A stretch of DNA of 64,000 nt. It comes from Bombus terrestris (Eukaryota; Arthropoda; Insecta; Hymenoptera; Apidae). Position numbers and translations under genes: made by a program. Under the pieces are notes generated by a model that saw nothing but the letters and a program-made list of their open reading frames with translations, made no database searches and was not told where the DNA came from. Positions 42,649-57,397 of the stretch are shown here, piece by piece (positions within the stretch are counted from its first letter, which is position 1; each line of letters begins with the position of its first letter). The stretch covers positions 1,116,001 through 1,180,000 of the forward strand of contig NW_025963562.1 of NCBI RefSeq assembly GCF_910591885.1. The letters run 5' to 3'.

Positions 42649-43137
42649 ATGTCGCATCACTATATGACGTACGATGTTTTATACTATTACGTTATAACGT
42701 TTAACGTTATATTGCACCACTATATGACGTATAACGTTATATTCCATCACTGTAGGACCTATAACGTTATAGTGCACCACTATATGACGTATAGCGTTAT
42801 ATACTATTACGTTATTACGTATAGCGTTATATACTATTACGTTATGACGTATAACGTTATATCGCATCACTATATGACGTATAACGTTTTATTGCCTCTC
42901 TTTCGGTCGTATAACGATATATTGCATCACTATATGACGTATAACGTTATATACTATTACGTTATGACGTATCGCGTTGAATACAATTATGTTATAACAT
43001 ATAAAATTATATCGCATCACAATATGAGGCATAACATTATATTGCATCACTATATGACGATATATTGCTTAACGTTATATATTGCCTATAACGTTATATC
43101 GCATCACTATATGACGTGTAACGTTATATGCTATTAC
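42649..43137. repeat. M6 module, copy 1
   Basis: Contains a K unit (42,876), ATCGCGTTGAATAC, ATAACATATAAAATT and then a rearranged pair of units at 43,056-43,112. Reads without a stop in one frame into the downstream 793-bp module, giving the longest open frame of the window (42,649-43,782), which is a repeat artefact. Confidence 0.8.
43056..43112 (+). repeat. Rearranged unit pair (30 + 27 bp)
   Basis: Reads GACGATATATTGCTT, AACGTTATATATTGC, then a 27-bp unit starting CTATAACG. The first 30 bp look like two half-units joined out of the usual order. The same arrangement is at 51,415-51,471 and 59,230-59,286. Confidence 0.75.
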
Positions 43138-43320
43138 GTTATAACGTATAACGTTATATACTATTACGTTATAATGTATAACGTTATATTCCATCACTAT
43201 AGGACCTATAACGTTATATTGCACCACTATATGACGTACAACGTTATATACTATTACGTTATGACGTTAAACGTTATATACTATTACGTTATTACGTATA
43301 ACGTTATATCGCATCACTAT

Positions 43321-44113
43321 ATGACGTACGATGTTTTATACTATTACGTTATAACGTTTAGTGTTATGTTGCATTACTATATGATGCATAACGTTATATA
43401 CTATTACGTTATAATGTATAACGTTATATACTATTACGTTATGACGTATAACGTTATATACTATTACGTTTTAATGTATAACGTTATATTCCATCACTAT
43501 AAGGCCTATAACGTTATATACTATTACGTTATGACGTATAACGTTATATACTATTACGTTATAATGTATATCGTTATATTCCATCACTATAAGGCCTATA
43601 ACGTTATATTGCACCTCTATATGACGTATAACGTTATATACTATTACGTTATGACGTATAACTTTATGTACTATTACGGTTTATACTATAACGTTATATT
43701 CCATCACTATAGGACCTATAACGTTATATCGCCTCACTATTTGACGTATAACGATATATTGCATCACTATATGACACTATAACGTTATATACTATTACCT
43801 TGTAAGGTATAACGTCGTATACTATTAGATTACAAGGTATAACTTTGTATTGCATAACTATAAGCCGTATAACGACATATTGCATCACTATATGGCGTAT
43901 AACGTTATATACTATTACGTTATAATGTATAACGTTATATTCCATCACTGTAGGACCTATAACGTTATAGTGCACCACTATATGACGTATAACGGTATAT
44001 ACTATTACGTTATGACGTATAACGTTATGTATTATTACGTTTTATACTATAACGTTATATTCCATCACTATAGGACCTATAACGTTATATTGCAACCACT
44101 ATATGACGTATAA
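43321..44113. repeat. 793-bp module, copy 7
   Basis: Offset 7,436 from copy 5. Shares the TTTAGTGTT change and the downstream 542-bp duplication with it. A private ACGG replaces ACGT near 43,678. Confidence 0.85.
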
Positions 44114-44655
44114 CGTTATATACTATTACGTTATGACGTATAACGTTATGTACTATTACGTTATGACGTATAACGTTATATACTATTACGTTATGACGTA
44201 TAACTTTATGTACTATTACGTTTTATACTATAACGTTATATTCCATCACTATAGGACCTATAACGTTATATCGCCTCACTATTTGACGTATAACGATATA
44301 TTGCATCACTATATGACACTATAACGTTATATACTATTACCTTGTAAGGTATAACGTCGTATACTATTAGATTACAAGGTATAACTTTGTATTGCATAAC
44401 TATAGGCCGTATAACGACATATTGCATCACTATATGGCGTATAACGTTATATACTATTACGTTATAATGTATAACGTTATATTCCATCACTGTAGGACCT
44501 ATAACGTTATAGTGCACCACTATATGACGTATAACGTTATATACTATTACGTTATGACGTATAACGTTATGTATTATTACGTTTTATACTATAACGTTAT
44601 ATTCCATCACTATAGGACCTATAACGTTATATTGCAACCACTATATGACGTATAA
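44114..44655. repeat. 542-bp tandem duplication, second occurrence
   Basis: Same duplication as at 36,678, now after copy 7 of the 793-bp module. Finding it at both places and not at 52,472 suggests one event copied along with its flanks. Confidence 0.8.
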
Positions 44656-45601
44656 CGTTATATACTATTACGTTATGACGTATAACGTTATGTACTATTA
44701 CGTTATGACGTATAACGTTATATACTATTACGTTATAATGTATAACGTTCTATTCCATCACTATAGGACCTATAACGTTATATTGCACCACTATATGACG
44801 TACAACGTTATATACTATTACGTTATGACGTATAACGTTATGTACTATTACGCTATGACGTATAACGTTATATACTATTACGTTATAATGTATAACGTTA
44901 TATTCCATCACTATAAGTCCTATAACGTTATATTGCACCACTATATGACGTATAACGTTATATACTATTACGTTATGACGTATAACGTTATGTATTATTA
45001 CGTTTTATACTATATCGTTATATTCCATCACTATAGGACCTATAACGTTATATCGCATCACTATATGACGTATAACGATATATTGCACCACTATATGACG
45101 TATCACGTTATATACAATTATGTTATATCGTATAAAGTTATATCGCATCACAATATGAGGTATAACGTTATATACTATTACGTTATGACGTATAACGTTA
45201 TATACTATTACGTTATAATGTATAACGTTATATTCCATCACTATAGGACCTATAACGTTATATTGCACCACTATATGACGTATCACGTTATATACAATTA
45301 TGTTATATCGTATAAAGTTATATCGCATCACAATATGAGGTATAACGTTATATACTATTACGTTATGACGTATAACGTTATATACTATTACGTTATAATG
45401 TATAACGTTATATTCCATCACTATAGGACCTATAACGTTATATTGCACCACTATATGACGTATAACGTTATATACTATTACGTTATAATGTATAACGTTA
45501 TATTCCATCACTGTGAGACCTATAACGTTATATTGCATCACTATATGACGTATAACGTTATATACTATTACGTTATAACCTATAACGTTATATTCTATTA
45601 G
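44645..45601. repeat. 789-bp module, expanded form
   Basis: Contains a 180-bp (six-unit) tandem duplication, 45,097-45,276 and 45,277-45,456, each starting with the H-I pair. The 3' end is replaced by the start of M5. Confidence 0.8.
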
Positions 45602-46521
45602 GTTATGTCGTTATATACTATTAGGTTATATGGTATAACGTTATATCGCATCACTATATGACGTATAACGATATATTGCATCACTCTATGACGTATAACG
45701 TTATATACTATTATGTTATGACGTATAACGTTGTATTGCATCACTATAGGACGTATAACGTTATATTGCATCACTATATGGCCTATAAACTTATACACTA
45801 TTACGTTATAATGTATAACGTTATATTCCATCACTATAGGGCGTATATCGTTATATTGCATCTCTATATGACGTATAGCGTTATATACTATTACGTTATA
45901 ATGTACAACGTTATATTCCATCACTGTAGGACCTATAACGTTATAGTGCACCACTATATGACGTATAACGTTATATACTATTACGTTATTACGTATAACG
46001 TTATATCTCATCACTACATGACGTACGATGTTTTATACTATTACGTTATAACGTTTAACGTTACATTGCACCTCTATATGACGTATAACGTTATATACTA
46101 TTACGTTTTGACGGATAACGTTATATACTATTACGTTATAAGGTATAACGTCATATACTGTTAGGTTATAAGGAATAACGTTGTATTGCATAACTGTAGG
46201 ACGTATAACGATATATTGCATCACTATAGGACGTATAACGATATATTGCATCACTATATGGCGTATAAACTTATAAACTATTACGTTATAATGAATAACG
46301 TTATATTCCATCACTATATGGCGTATATCGTTCTAGTGCATCTCTATATGACGTATAAAGATATATTGCATCACTATATGGCGTATAAAGTTATAAACTA
46401 TTACGTTATAATGTATAACGTTATATTCCATCACTATATGGCGTATATCGTTATATTGCATCTCTATTGGACCTATAACGATATATTGCAACACTATATG
46501 GCGTATAAAGTTATAAACTAG
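45598..46521. repeat. M5 module, copy 2
   Basis: Full 924-bp form. It is joined upstream to the expanded 789-bp module at a TTGCATCAC unit. It has TATAATGTATAACG near 46,406, where copies 3-5 have TATAGTGTATAACG. Confidence 0.8.
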
Positions 46522-47367
46522 TACGTTATAATGTATAACGTTATATTCCATCACTATAGGACCTGTAACGCTATATTGCACCACTATATGACCTATAACG
46601 TTATATACTATTACGTTATAATGTATAACGTTATATTCCATCACTGTAGGACCTATAACGTTATAGTGCACCACTATATGACGTATAGCGTTATATACCA
46701 TTACGTTATTACGTTTAACGTTATATCGCATCACTATATGACGTACGATGTTTTATAGTATTACGTTATAACTTTTAACGTTATAATGCACCACTATATG
46801 ACGTATAACGTTATATCCCATCACTGTAGGACCTATAACGTTATAGTGCACCACTATATGACGTATAGCGTTGTATACTATTACGTTATTACGTATAACG
46901 TTATATACTGTTACGTTATGACGTATAACGTTATATCGCATCACTATATGACGTATAACGTTTCATTGCCTCTCTTTCGGTCGTATAACGATATATTGCA
47001 TCACTGTATGACGTATAACATTATATACTATTACGTTATGACGTATCGCGTTGTATACAATTATGTTATAACGTATAAAATTATATCGCTTCACAATATG
47101 AGGTATAACATTATATTGCATCACTATATGACGTATAACGATATATTGCATCACTATACGACGTATAACGTTATATACTATTACGTTATAACGTATAACG
47201 TTATATACTATTACGTTATAATGTATAACGTTATATTCCATCACTATAGGACCTATAACGTTATATTGCACCACTATATGACGTACAACGTTATATACTA
47301 TTACGTTATGACGTAAAACGTTATATACTATTACGTTATTACGTATAACGTTATATCGCATCACTAT

Positions 47368-48160
47368 ATGACGTACGATGTTTTATACTATTACGTTATA
47401 ACGTTTAGCGTTATGTTGCATTACTATATGATGCATAACGTTATATACTATTACGTTATAATGTATAACGTTATATACTATTACGTTATGACGTATAACG
47501 TTATATACTATTACGTTTTAATGTATAACGTTATATTCCATCACTATAAGGCCTATAACGTTATATACTATTACGTTATGACGTATAACGTTATATACTA
47601 TTACGTTATAATGTATATCGTTATATTCCATCACTATAAGTCCTATAACGTTATATTGCACCTCTATATGACGTATAACGTTATATACTATTACGTTATG
47701 ACGTATAACTTTATGTACTATTACGTTTTATACTATAACGTTATATTCCATCACTATAGGACCTATAACGTTATATCGCCTCACTATTTGACGTATAACG
47801 ATATATTGCATCACTATATGACACTATAACGTTATATACTATTACCTTGTAAGGTATAACGTCGTATACTATTAGATTACAAGGTATAACTTTGTATTGC
47901 ATAACTATAGGCCGTATAACGACATATTGCATCACTATATGGCGTATAACGTTATATACTATTACGTTATAATGTATAACGTTATATTCCATCACTGTAG
48001 GACCTATAACGTTATAGTGCACCACTATATGACGTATAACGGTATATACTATTACGTTATGACGTATAACGTTATGTATTATTACGTTTTATACTATAAC
48101 GTTATATTCCATCACTATAGGACCTATAACGTTATATTGCAACCACTATATGACGTATAA
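47368..48160. repeat. 793-bp module, copy 8
   Basis: Lies exactly 27,457 bp from copy 2 with no length change. Shares AAGTCC with copy 4 rather than with its HOR-C neighbours. Confidence 0.85.
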
Positions 48161-48938
48161 CGTTATATACTATTACGTTATGACGTATAACGTTATGTAC
48201 TATTACGTTATAACGTATAACGTTATATACTATTACGTTATAATGTATAACGTTATATTCCATCACTATAGGACCTATAACGTTATATTGCACCACTATA
48301 TGACGTACAACGTTATATACTATTACGTTATGAAGTATAACGTTATGTACTATTACGTTATGACGTATAACGTTATATACTATTACGTTATAATGTATAA
48401 CGTTATATTCCATCACTATAAGGCCTATAACGTTATATTGCACCACTATATGACGTATAACGTTATATACTATTACGTTATGACGTATAACGTTATGTAT
48501 TATTACGTTTTATACTATAACGTTATATTCCATCACTATAGGACCTATAACGTTATATCGCATCACTATATGACGTATAACGATATATTGCACCACTATA
48601 TGACGTATCACGTTATATACAATTATGTTATATCGTATAAAGTTATATCGCATCACAATATGAGGTATAACGTTATATACTATTACGTTATGACGTATAA
48701 CGTTATATACTATTACGTTATAATGTATAACGTTATATTCCATCACTATAGGACCTATAACGTTATATTGCACCACTATATGACGTATAACGTTATATAC
48801 TATTACGTTATAATGTATAACGTTATATTCCATCACTGTGAGACCTATAACGTTATATTGCACCACTATATGACCTATAACGTTATATACTATTACGTTA
48901 TGACGTATAACGTTATATACTATTACGTTACGACGTAA
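48150..48938. repeat. 789-bp module, copy 6
   Basis: Private GAAGTATAACG near 48,332. Downstream it meets sequence like 40.8-41.0 kb instead of an X module. Confidence 0.8.
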
Positions 48939-49612
48939 AACGTTATATACTATTACGTTATAATGTATAACGTTATATTCCATCACTGTAGGACCTATAA
49001 CGTTATAGTGCACCACTATATGACGTATAGCGTTATATACTATTACGTTATTACGTATATCGTTATATTCTATTACGTTATGTCGTATAACTTTATATAC
49101 TATTAGGTTATATGGTATAACGTTATATCGAATCACTATATGACATATAACGTTTTATTGCCTCTCTTTCGGTCGTATAACGATATATTGCATCACTATA
49201 TGACGTATAACGTTATATACTATTACGTTATGACGTATCACGTTATATACAATTATGTTATAACGTATAAATCTTTATCGCATCACAATATGAGGTATAA
49301 CGTTATATTGCATCACTATATGACGTATAACGATATATTGCATCACTATATGACGTATAACGTTATATACTATTACGTTATAACGTATAACGTTATATAC
49401 TATTACGTTATAACGTATAACGTTATATACTATTACGTTATGACGTATAACGTTATATACTGCTACGTTATAATGTATAACGTCATATACTGTAAGGTTA
49501 TAAGGTATAACGTTGTATTGCATATCTATAGGACGTATAACGATATATTGCATCACTATATGACGTATAACGTTATATACTATTACGTTATAACCTATAA
49601 CGTTATATTCTA

Positions 49613-50536
49613 TTAGGTTATGTCGTTATATACTATTAGGTTATATGGTATAACGTTATATCGCATCACTATATGACGTATAACGATATATTGCATCACT
49701 CTATGACGTATAACGTTATATACTATTATGTTATGACGTATAACGTTGTATTGCATCACTATAGGACGTATAACGTTATATTGCATCACTATATGGCCTA
49801 TAAACTTATACACTATTACGTTATAATGTATAACGTTATATTCCATCACTATAGGGCGTATATCGTTATATTGCATCTCTATATGACGTATAGCGTTATA
49901 TACTATTACGTTATAATGTACAACGTTATATTCCATCACTGTAGGACCTATAACGTTATAGTGCACCACTATATGACGTATAACGTTATATACTATTACG
50001 TTATTACGTATAACGTTATATCTCATCACTACATGACGTACGATGTTTTATACTATTACGTTATAACGTTTAACGTTACATTGCACCTCTATATGACGTA
50101 TAACGTTATATACTATTACGTTTTGACGGATAACGTTATATACTATTACGTTATAAGGTATAACGTCATATACTGTTAGGTTATAAGGAATAACGTTGTA
50201 TTGCATAACTGTAGGACGTATAACGATATATTGCATCACTATAGGACGTATAACGATATATTGCATCACTATATGGCGTATAAACTTATAAAATATTACG
50301 TTATAATGAATAACGTTATATTCCATCACTATATGGCGTATATCGTTCTAGTGCATCTCTATATGACGTATAAAGATATATTGCATCACTATATGGCGTA
50401 TAAAGTTATAAACTATTACGTTATAGTGTATAACGTTATATTCCATCACTATATGGCGTATATCGTTATATTGCATCTCTATTGGACCTATAACGATATA
50501 TTGCAACACTATATGGCGTATAAAGTTATAAACTAG
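49613..50536. repeat. M5 module, copy 3
   Basis: Full 924-bp form preceded by the K unit of HOR-C copy 2. Private AAAATATTACG near 50,290. Confidence 0.8.
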
Positions 50537-51007
50537 TACGTTATAATGTATAACGTTATATTCCATCACTATAGGTCCTGTAACGCTATATTGCACCACT
50601 ATATGACCTATAACGTTATATACTATTACGTTATAAGTTATAACGTTATATACTATTACGTTATATACTATAACGTTGTATTCCATCTCTATACGACCTA
50701 TAACGTTATATTCCATCACTATAGGACCTATAACGTTATATCGCATCACTATATGACGTATAACGTTATATACTATTACATTATAAGGAATAACGTCATA
50801 TGCTATTAGGTTACAAGGTATAACGTTGTATTGCATAACTATAGGACGTATAACGATATATTGCATCACTATATGGCGTATAACGTTATATACTATTACG
50901 TTATAATGTATAACGTTATATTCCATCACTGTAGGACCTATAACGTTATAGTGCACTACTATATGACGTAAAGCGTTATATACCATTACGTTATTACGTT
51001 TAACGTT

Positions 51008-51496
51008 ATGTCGCATCACTATATGACGTACGATGTTTTATACTATTACGTTATAACGTTTAACGTTATATTGCACCACTATATGACGTATAACGTTATA
51101 TTCCATCACTGTAGGACCTATAACGTTATAGTGCACCACTATATGACGTATAGCGTTATATACTATTACGTTATTACGTATAGCGTTATATACTATTACG
51201 TTATGACGTATAACGTTATATCGCATCACTATATGACGTATAACGTTTTATTGCCTCTCTTTCGGTCGTATAACGATATATTGCATCACTATATGACGTA
51301 TAACGTTATATACTATTACGTTATGACGTATCGCGTTGAATACAATTATGTTATAACATATAAAATTATATCGCATCACAATATGAGGCATAACATTATA
51401 TTGCATCACTATATGACGATATATTGCTTAACGTTATATATTGCCTATAACGTTATATCGCATCACTATATGACGTGTAACGTTATATGCTATTAG
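51008..51496. repeat. M6 module, copy 2
   Basis: Offset 8,359 from copy 1. Carries GCTATTAGG instead of GCTATTACG near 51,489, which closes the long open frame. Confidence 0.8.
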
Positions 51497-51679
51497 GTTA
51501 TAACGTATAACGTTATATACTATTACGTTATAATGTATAACGTTATATTCCATCACTATAGGACCTATAACGTTATATTGCACCACTATATGACGTACAA
51601 CGTTATATACTATTACGTTATGACGTTAAACGTTATATACTATTACGTTATTACGTATAACGTTATATCGCATCACTAT

Positions 51680-52472
51680 ATGACGTACGATGTTTTATAC
51701 TATTACGTTATAACGTTTAGTGTTATGTTGCATTACTATATGATGCATAACGTTATATACTATTACGTTATAATGTATAACGTTATATACTATTACGTTA
51801 TGACGTATAACGTTATATACTATTACGTTTTAATGTATAACGTTATATTCCATCACTATAAGGCCTATAACGTTATTTACTATTACGTTATGACGTATAA
51901 CGTTATATACTATTACGTTATAATGTATATCGCTATATTCCATCACTATAAGGCCTATAACGTTATATTGCACCTCTATATGACGTATAACGTTATATAC
52001 TATTACGTTATGACGTATAACTTTATGTACTATTACGTTTTATACTATAACGTTATATTCCATCACTATAGGACCTATAACGTTATATCGCCTCACTATT
52101 TGACGTATAACGATATATTGCATCACTATATGACACTATAACGTTATATACTATTACCTTGTAAGGTATAACGTCGTATACTATTAGATTACAAGGTATA
52201 ACTTTGTATTGCATAACTATAAGCCGTATAACGACATATTGCATCACTATATGGCGCATAACGTTATATACTATTACGTTATAATGTATAACGTTATATT
52301 CCATCACTGTAGGACCTATAACGTTATAGTGCACCACTATATGACGTATAACGGTATATACTATTACGTTATGACGTATAACGTTATGTATTATTACGTT
52401 TTATACTATAACGTTATATTCCATCACTATAGGACCTATAACGTTATATTGCAACCACTATATGACGTATAA
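51680..52472. repeat. 793-bp module, copy 9
   Basis: Offset 8,359 from copy 7. Shares TTTAGTGTT with copies 5 and 7, but has no 542-bp duplication after it. Confidence 0.85.
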
Positions 52473-53508
52473 CGTTATATACTATTACGTTATGACGTAT
52501 AACGTTATGTACTATTACGTTATGACGTATAACGTTATATACTATTACGTTATAATGTATAACGTTCTATTCCATCACTATAGGACCTATAACGTTATAT
52601 TGCACCACTATATGACGTACAACGTTATATACTATTACGTTATGACGTATAACGTTATGTACTATTACGCTATGACGTATAACGTTATATACTATTACGT
52701 TATAATGTATAACGTTATATTCCATCACTATAAGGCCTATAACGTTATATTGCACCACTATATGACGTATAACGTTATATACTATTACGTTATGACGTAT
52801 AACGTTATGTATTATTACGTTTTATACTATAACGTTATATTCCATCACTATAGGACCTATAACGTTATATCGCATCACTATATGACGTATAACGATATAT
52901 TGCACCACTATATGACGTATCACGTTATATACAATTATGTTATATCGTATAAAGTTATATCGCATCACAATATGAGGTATAACGTTATATACTATTACGT
53001 TATGACGTATAACGTTATATACTATTACGTTATAATGTATAACGTTATATTCCATCACTATAGGACCTATAACGTTATATTGCACCACTATATGACGTAT
53101 AACGTTATATACTATTACGTTATAATGTATAACGTTATATTCCATCACTGTGAGACCTATAACGATATATTGCACCACTATATGACGTATCACGTTATAT
53201 ACAATTATGTTATATCGTATAAAGTTATATCGCATCACAATATGAGGTATAACGTTATATACTATTACGTTATGACGTATAACGTTATATACTATTACGT
53301 TATAATGTATAACGTTATATTCCATCACTATAGGACCTATATCGTTATATTGCACCACTATATGACGTATAACGTTATATACTATTACGTTATAATGTAT
53401 AACGTTATATTCCATCACTGTGAGACCTATAACGTTATATTGCATCACTATATGACGTATAACGTTATATACTATTACGTTATAACCTATAACGTTATAT
53501 TCTATTAG
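52462..53508. repeat. 789-bp module, second expanded form
   Basis: Contains a 270-bp (nine-unit) tandem duplication, 52,914-53,183 and 53,184-53,453. The longer duplicated segment shows that this expansion is not the one at 45.1 kb, though both start at the H-I pair. Confidence 0.8.
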
Positions 53509-54428
53509 GTTATGTCGTTATATACTATTAGGTTATATGGTATAACGTTATATCGCATCACTATATGAGGTATAACGATATATTGCATCACTCTATGACG
53601 CATAACGTTATATACTATTATGTTATGACGTATAACGTTGTATTGCATCACTATAGGACGTATAACGTTATATTGCATCACTATATGGCCTATAAACTTA
53701 TACACTATTACGTTATAATGTATAACGTTATATTCCATCACTATAGGGCGTATATCGTTATATTGCATCTCTATATGACGTATAGCGTTATATACTATTA
53801 CGTTATAATGTACAACGTTATATTCCATCACTGTAGGACCTATAACGTTATAGTGCACCACTATATGACGTATAACGTTATATACTATTACGTTATTACG
53901 TATAACGTTATATCTCATCACTACATGACGTACGATGTTTTATACTATTACGTTATAACGTTTAACGTTACATTGCACCTCTATATGACGTATAACGTTA
54001 TATACTATTACGTTTTGACGGATAACGTTATATACTATTACGTTATAAGGTATAACGTCATATACTGTTAGGTTATAAGGAATAACGTTGTATTGCATAA
54101 CTGTAGGACGTATAACGATATATTGCATCACTATAGGACGTATAACGATATATTGCATCACTATATGGCGTATAAACTTATAAACTATTACGTTATAATG
54201 AATAACGTTATATTCCATCACTATATGGCGTATATCGTTCTAGTGCATCTCTATATGACGTATAAAGATATATTGCATCACTATATGGCGTATAAAGTTA
54301 TAAACTATTACGTTATAGTGTATAACGTTATATTCCATCACTATATGGCGTATATCGTTATATTGCATCTCTATTGGACCTATAACGATATATTGCAACA
54401 CTATATGGCGTATAAAGTTATAAACTAG
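53505..54428. repeat. M5 module, copy 4
   Basis: Full form. Like copy 2 it follows an expanded 789-bp module. Private GAGGTATAACGATAT near 53,567. Confidence 0.8.
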
Positions 54429-57397
54429 TACGTTATAATGTATAACGTTATATTCCATCACTATAGGACCTGTAACGCTATATTGCACCACTATATGACC
54501 TATAACGTTATATACTATTACGTTATAAGTAATAACGTTATATACTATTACGTTATGACGTATAACGTTATGTATTATTACGTTTTATACTATAACGTTA
54601 TATTCCATCACTATAGGACCTATAACGATATATCGCATCACTATATGACGTATAACGATATATTGCACCACTATATGACGTATCACGTTATATACAATTA
54701 TGTTATATCGTATAAAGTTATATCGCATCACAATATGAGGTATAACGTTATATACTATTACGTTATGACGTATAACGTTATATACTATTACGTTATAATG
54801 TATAACGTTATATTCCATCACTATAGGACCTATAACGTTATATTGCACCACTATATGACGTATAACGTTATATACTATTACGTTATAATGTATAACGTTA
54901 TATTCCATCAGTGTGAGACCTATAACGTTATATTGCACCACTATATGACCTATAACGTTATATACTATTACGTTATGACGTATAACGTTATATACTATTA
55001 CGTTACGACGTAAAACGTTATATACTATTACGTTATAATGTATAACGTTATATGCCATCACTATAAGACCTATAACGTTATATTGCACCACTGTATGACG
55101 TATAACGTTATATACTATTACGTTATGACGTATAACGTTATATACTATTACGTTATGACGTATACGTTATATACTATTACGTTATAATGTATAACGTTAT
55201 ATTCCATCACTATAAGGCCTTTAACGTGATATTGCACCACTATATGACGTATAACGTTATATACTATTACGTTATGACGTATAACGTTATGTACTATTGC
55301 GTTATATACTATAACGTTATATTCCATCACTATAGGACCTATAACGTTATATCGCATCACTATATGACGTATAACGATATATTGCATCACTATATGGCGT
55401 ATAACGTTATATACTATTACGTTATAATGTATAACGTTATATTCCATCACTGTAGGACCTATAACGTTATAGTGCACCACTATATGACGTATAGCGTTAT
55501 ATACCATTACGTTATTACGTTTAGCGTTATATCGCATGACTATATGACGTACGATGTTTTATACTATTACGTTATAACGTTTAACGTTATATTGCACCAC
55601 TATATGACGTATAACGTTTTATTGCCTCTCTTTCGGTCGTATAACGATATATTGTATCACTATATGACGTACAACGTTATATACTATTACGTTATGACGT
55701 AAAACGTTATATACTATTACGTTATTACGTATAACGCTATATCGCATCACTATATGACGTACGATGTTTTATACTATTACGTTATAACGTTTAGCGTTAT
55801 GTTGCATTACTATATGATGCATAACGTTATATACTAGTACGTTATAATGTATAACGTTATATTCCATCACTATAGGACCTATAACGTTATATTGCAACCA
55901 CTATATGACGTATAACGTTATATACTATTACGTTATTACGTATAACGCTATATCGCATCACTATATGACGTACGATGTTTTATACTATTACGTTATAACG
56001 TTTAACGTTATATTGCACCACCATATGACCTATAACGTTATATACTATTACGTTATGACGTATAACGTTATATACTATTACGTTATAATGTATAACGTTA
56101 TATTCCATCACTATGAGACCTATAACGTTATATTGCACCACTATATGACGTACAACGTTATATACTATTACGTTATGACGTAAAACGTTATATACTATTA
56201 CGTTATTACGTATAACGTTATATCGCAACACTATATGACGTACGATGTTTTATACTATTACGTTATAACGTTTAACGTTATATTGCACCACCATATGACC
56301 TATAACGTTATATCCTATTACGTTATGACGTATAACGTTATATACTATTACGTTATAATGTATAACGTTATATTCCATCACTATGAGACCTATAACGTTA
56401 TATTGCACCACTATATGACGTACAACGTTATATACTATTACGTTATGACGTAAAACGTTATATACTATTACGTTATTACGTATAACGTTATATCGCAACA
56501 CTATATGACGTACGATGTTTTATACTATTACGTTATAACGTTTAGCGTTATATTGCATTACTATATGATGCATAACGTTATATACTATTACGTTATGACG
56601 TATAACGTTATATACTATTACGTTATGACGTAAAACGTTATATACTATTACGTTATAATGTATAACGTTATATGCCATCACTATAAGGCCTATAACGTTA
56701 TATACTATTACGTTATGACGTATAACGTTATATACTATTACGTTATATTGTATAACGTTATATTCCATCACTGTCGGACCTATAACGTTATAGTGCACCA
56801 CTATATGACGTATAGCGTTATATACTATTACGTTATTACGTATATCGTTATATTCTATTACGTTATGTCGTATAACTTTATATACTATTAGGTTATATGG
56901 TATAACGTTATATCGAATCACTATATGACATATAACGTTTTATTGCCTCTCTTTCGGTCGTATAACGATATATTGCATCACTATATGACGTATAACGTTA
57001 TATACTATTACGTTATGACGTATCACGTTATATACAATTATGTTATAACGTATAAATGTATATCGCATCACAATATGAGGTATAACGTTATATTGCATCA
57101 CTATATGACGTATAACGATATATTGCATCACTATATGACGTATAACGTTATATACTATTTCGTTATAACGTATAACGTTATATACTATTACGTTATAACG
57201 TATAACGTTATATACTATTACGTTATGACGTATAACGTTATATACTGCTACGTTATAATGTATAACGTCATATACTGTAAGGTTATAAGATATAACGTTG
57301 TATTGCATATCTATAGGACGTATAACGATATATTGCATCACTATATGACGTATAACGTTATATACTATTACGTTATAACCTATAACGTTATATTCTA

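Larger units (their letters stand above)
38985..43250. repeat. 4.3-kb dispersed duplication, copy 1
   Basis: Collinear with 54,920-59,430. The offset is 15,934 bp up to about 42.27 kb, then 16,054 and finally 16,174 after two 4-unit (120-bp) differences. Contains an X module, two pyrimidine-rich units before 41.1 kb, the 270-bp tandem pair, and modules M5 and M6. Confidence 0.85.
40991..49139. repeat. HOR-C copy 1
   Basis: Starts at a pyrimidine-rich unit with GACATATAACG. Order: M5 (41,464), M6 (42,649), 793-bp module with 542-bp duplication (43,321-44,655), expanded 789-bp module (44,645), second M5 (45,598), then a stretch from about 46.6 kb collinear with 19.15-21.05 kb at an indel-free offset of 27,457 bp. 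Confidence 0.75.
49140..56924. repeat. HOR-C copy 2
   Basis: Its first 5.3 kb follow copy 1 (M5 at 49,613, M6 at 51,008, 793-bp module at 51,680, expanded 789-bp module at 52,462, M5 at 53,505). The last 2.5 kb instead resemble 38.98-40.99 kb, so the HOR has a variable 3' half. It lacks the 542-bp duplication. Confidence 0.75.

Noticed and set aside
42649..43782. Open frame of 377 codons, and many others of 60-350 codons on both strands
   Set aside because: The products are 10-residue repeats rich in Tyr, Asn, Val and Ile that exist in overlapping frames on both strands. They follow from a 30-bp period with few stops and end at 31- or 29-bp units. No start-site context, codon bias or conserved domain supports a protein.
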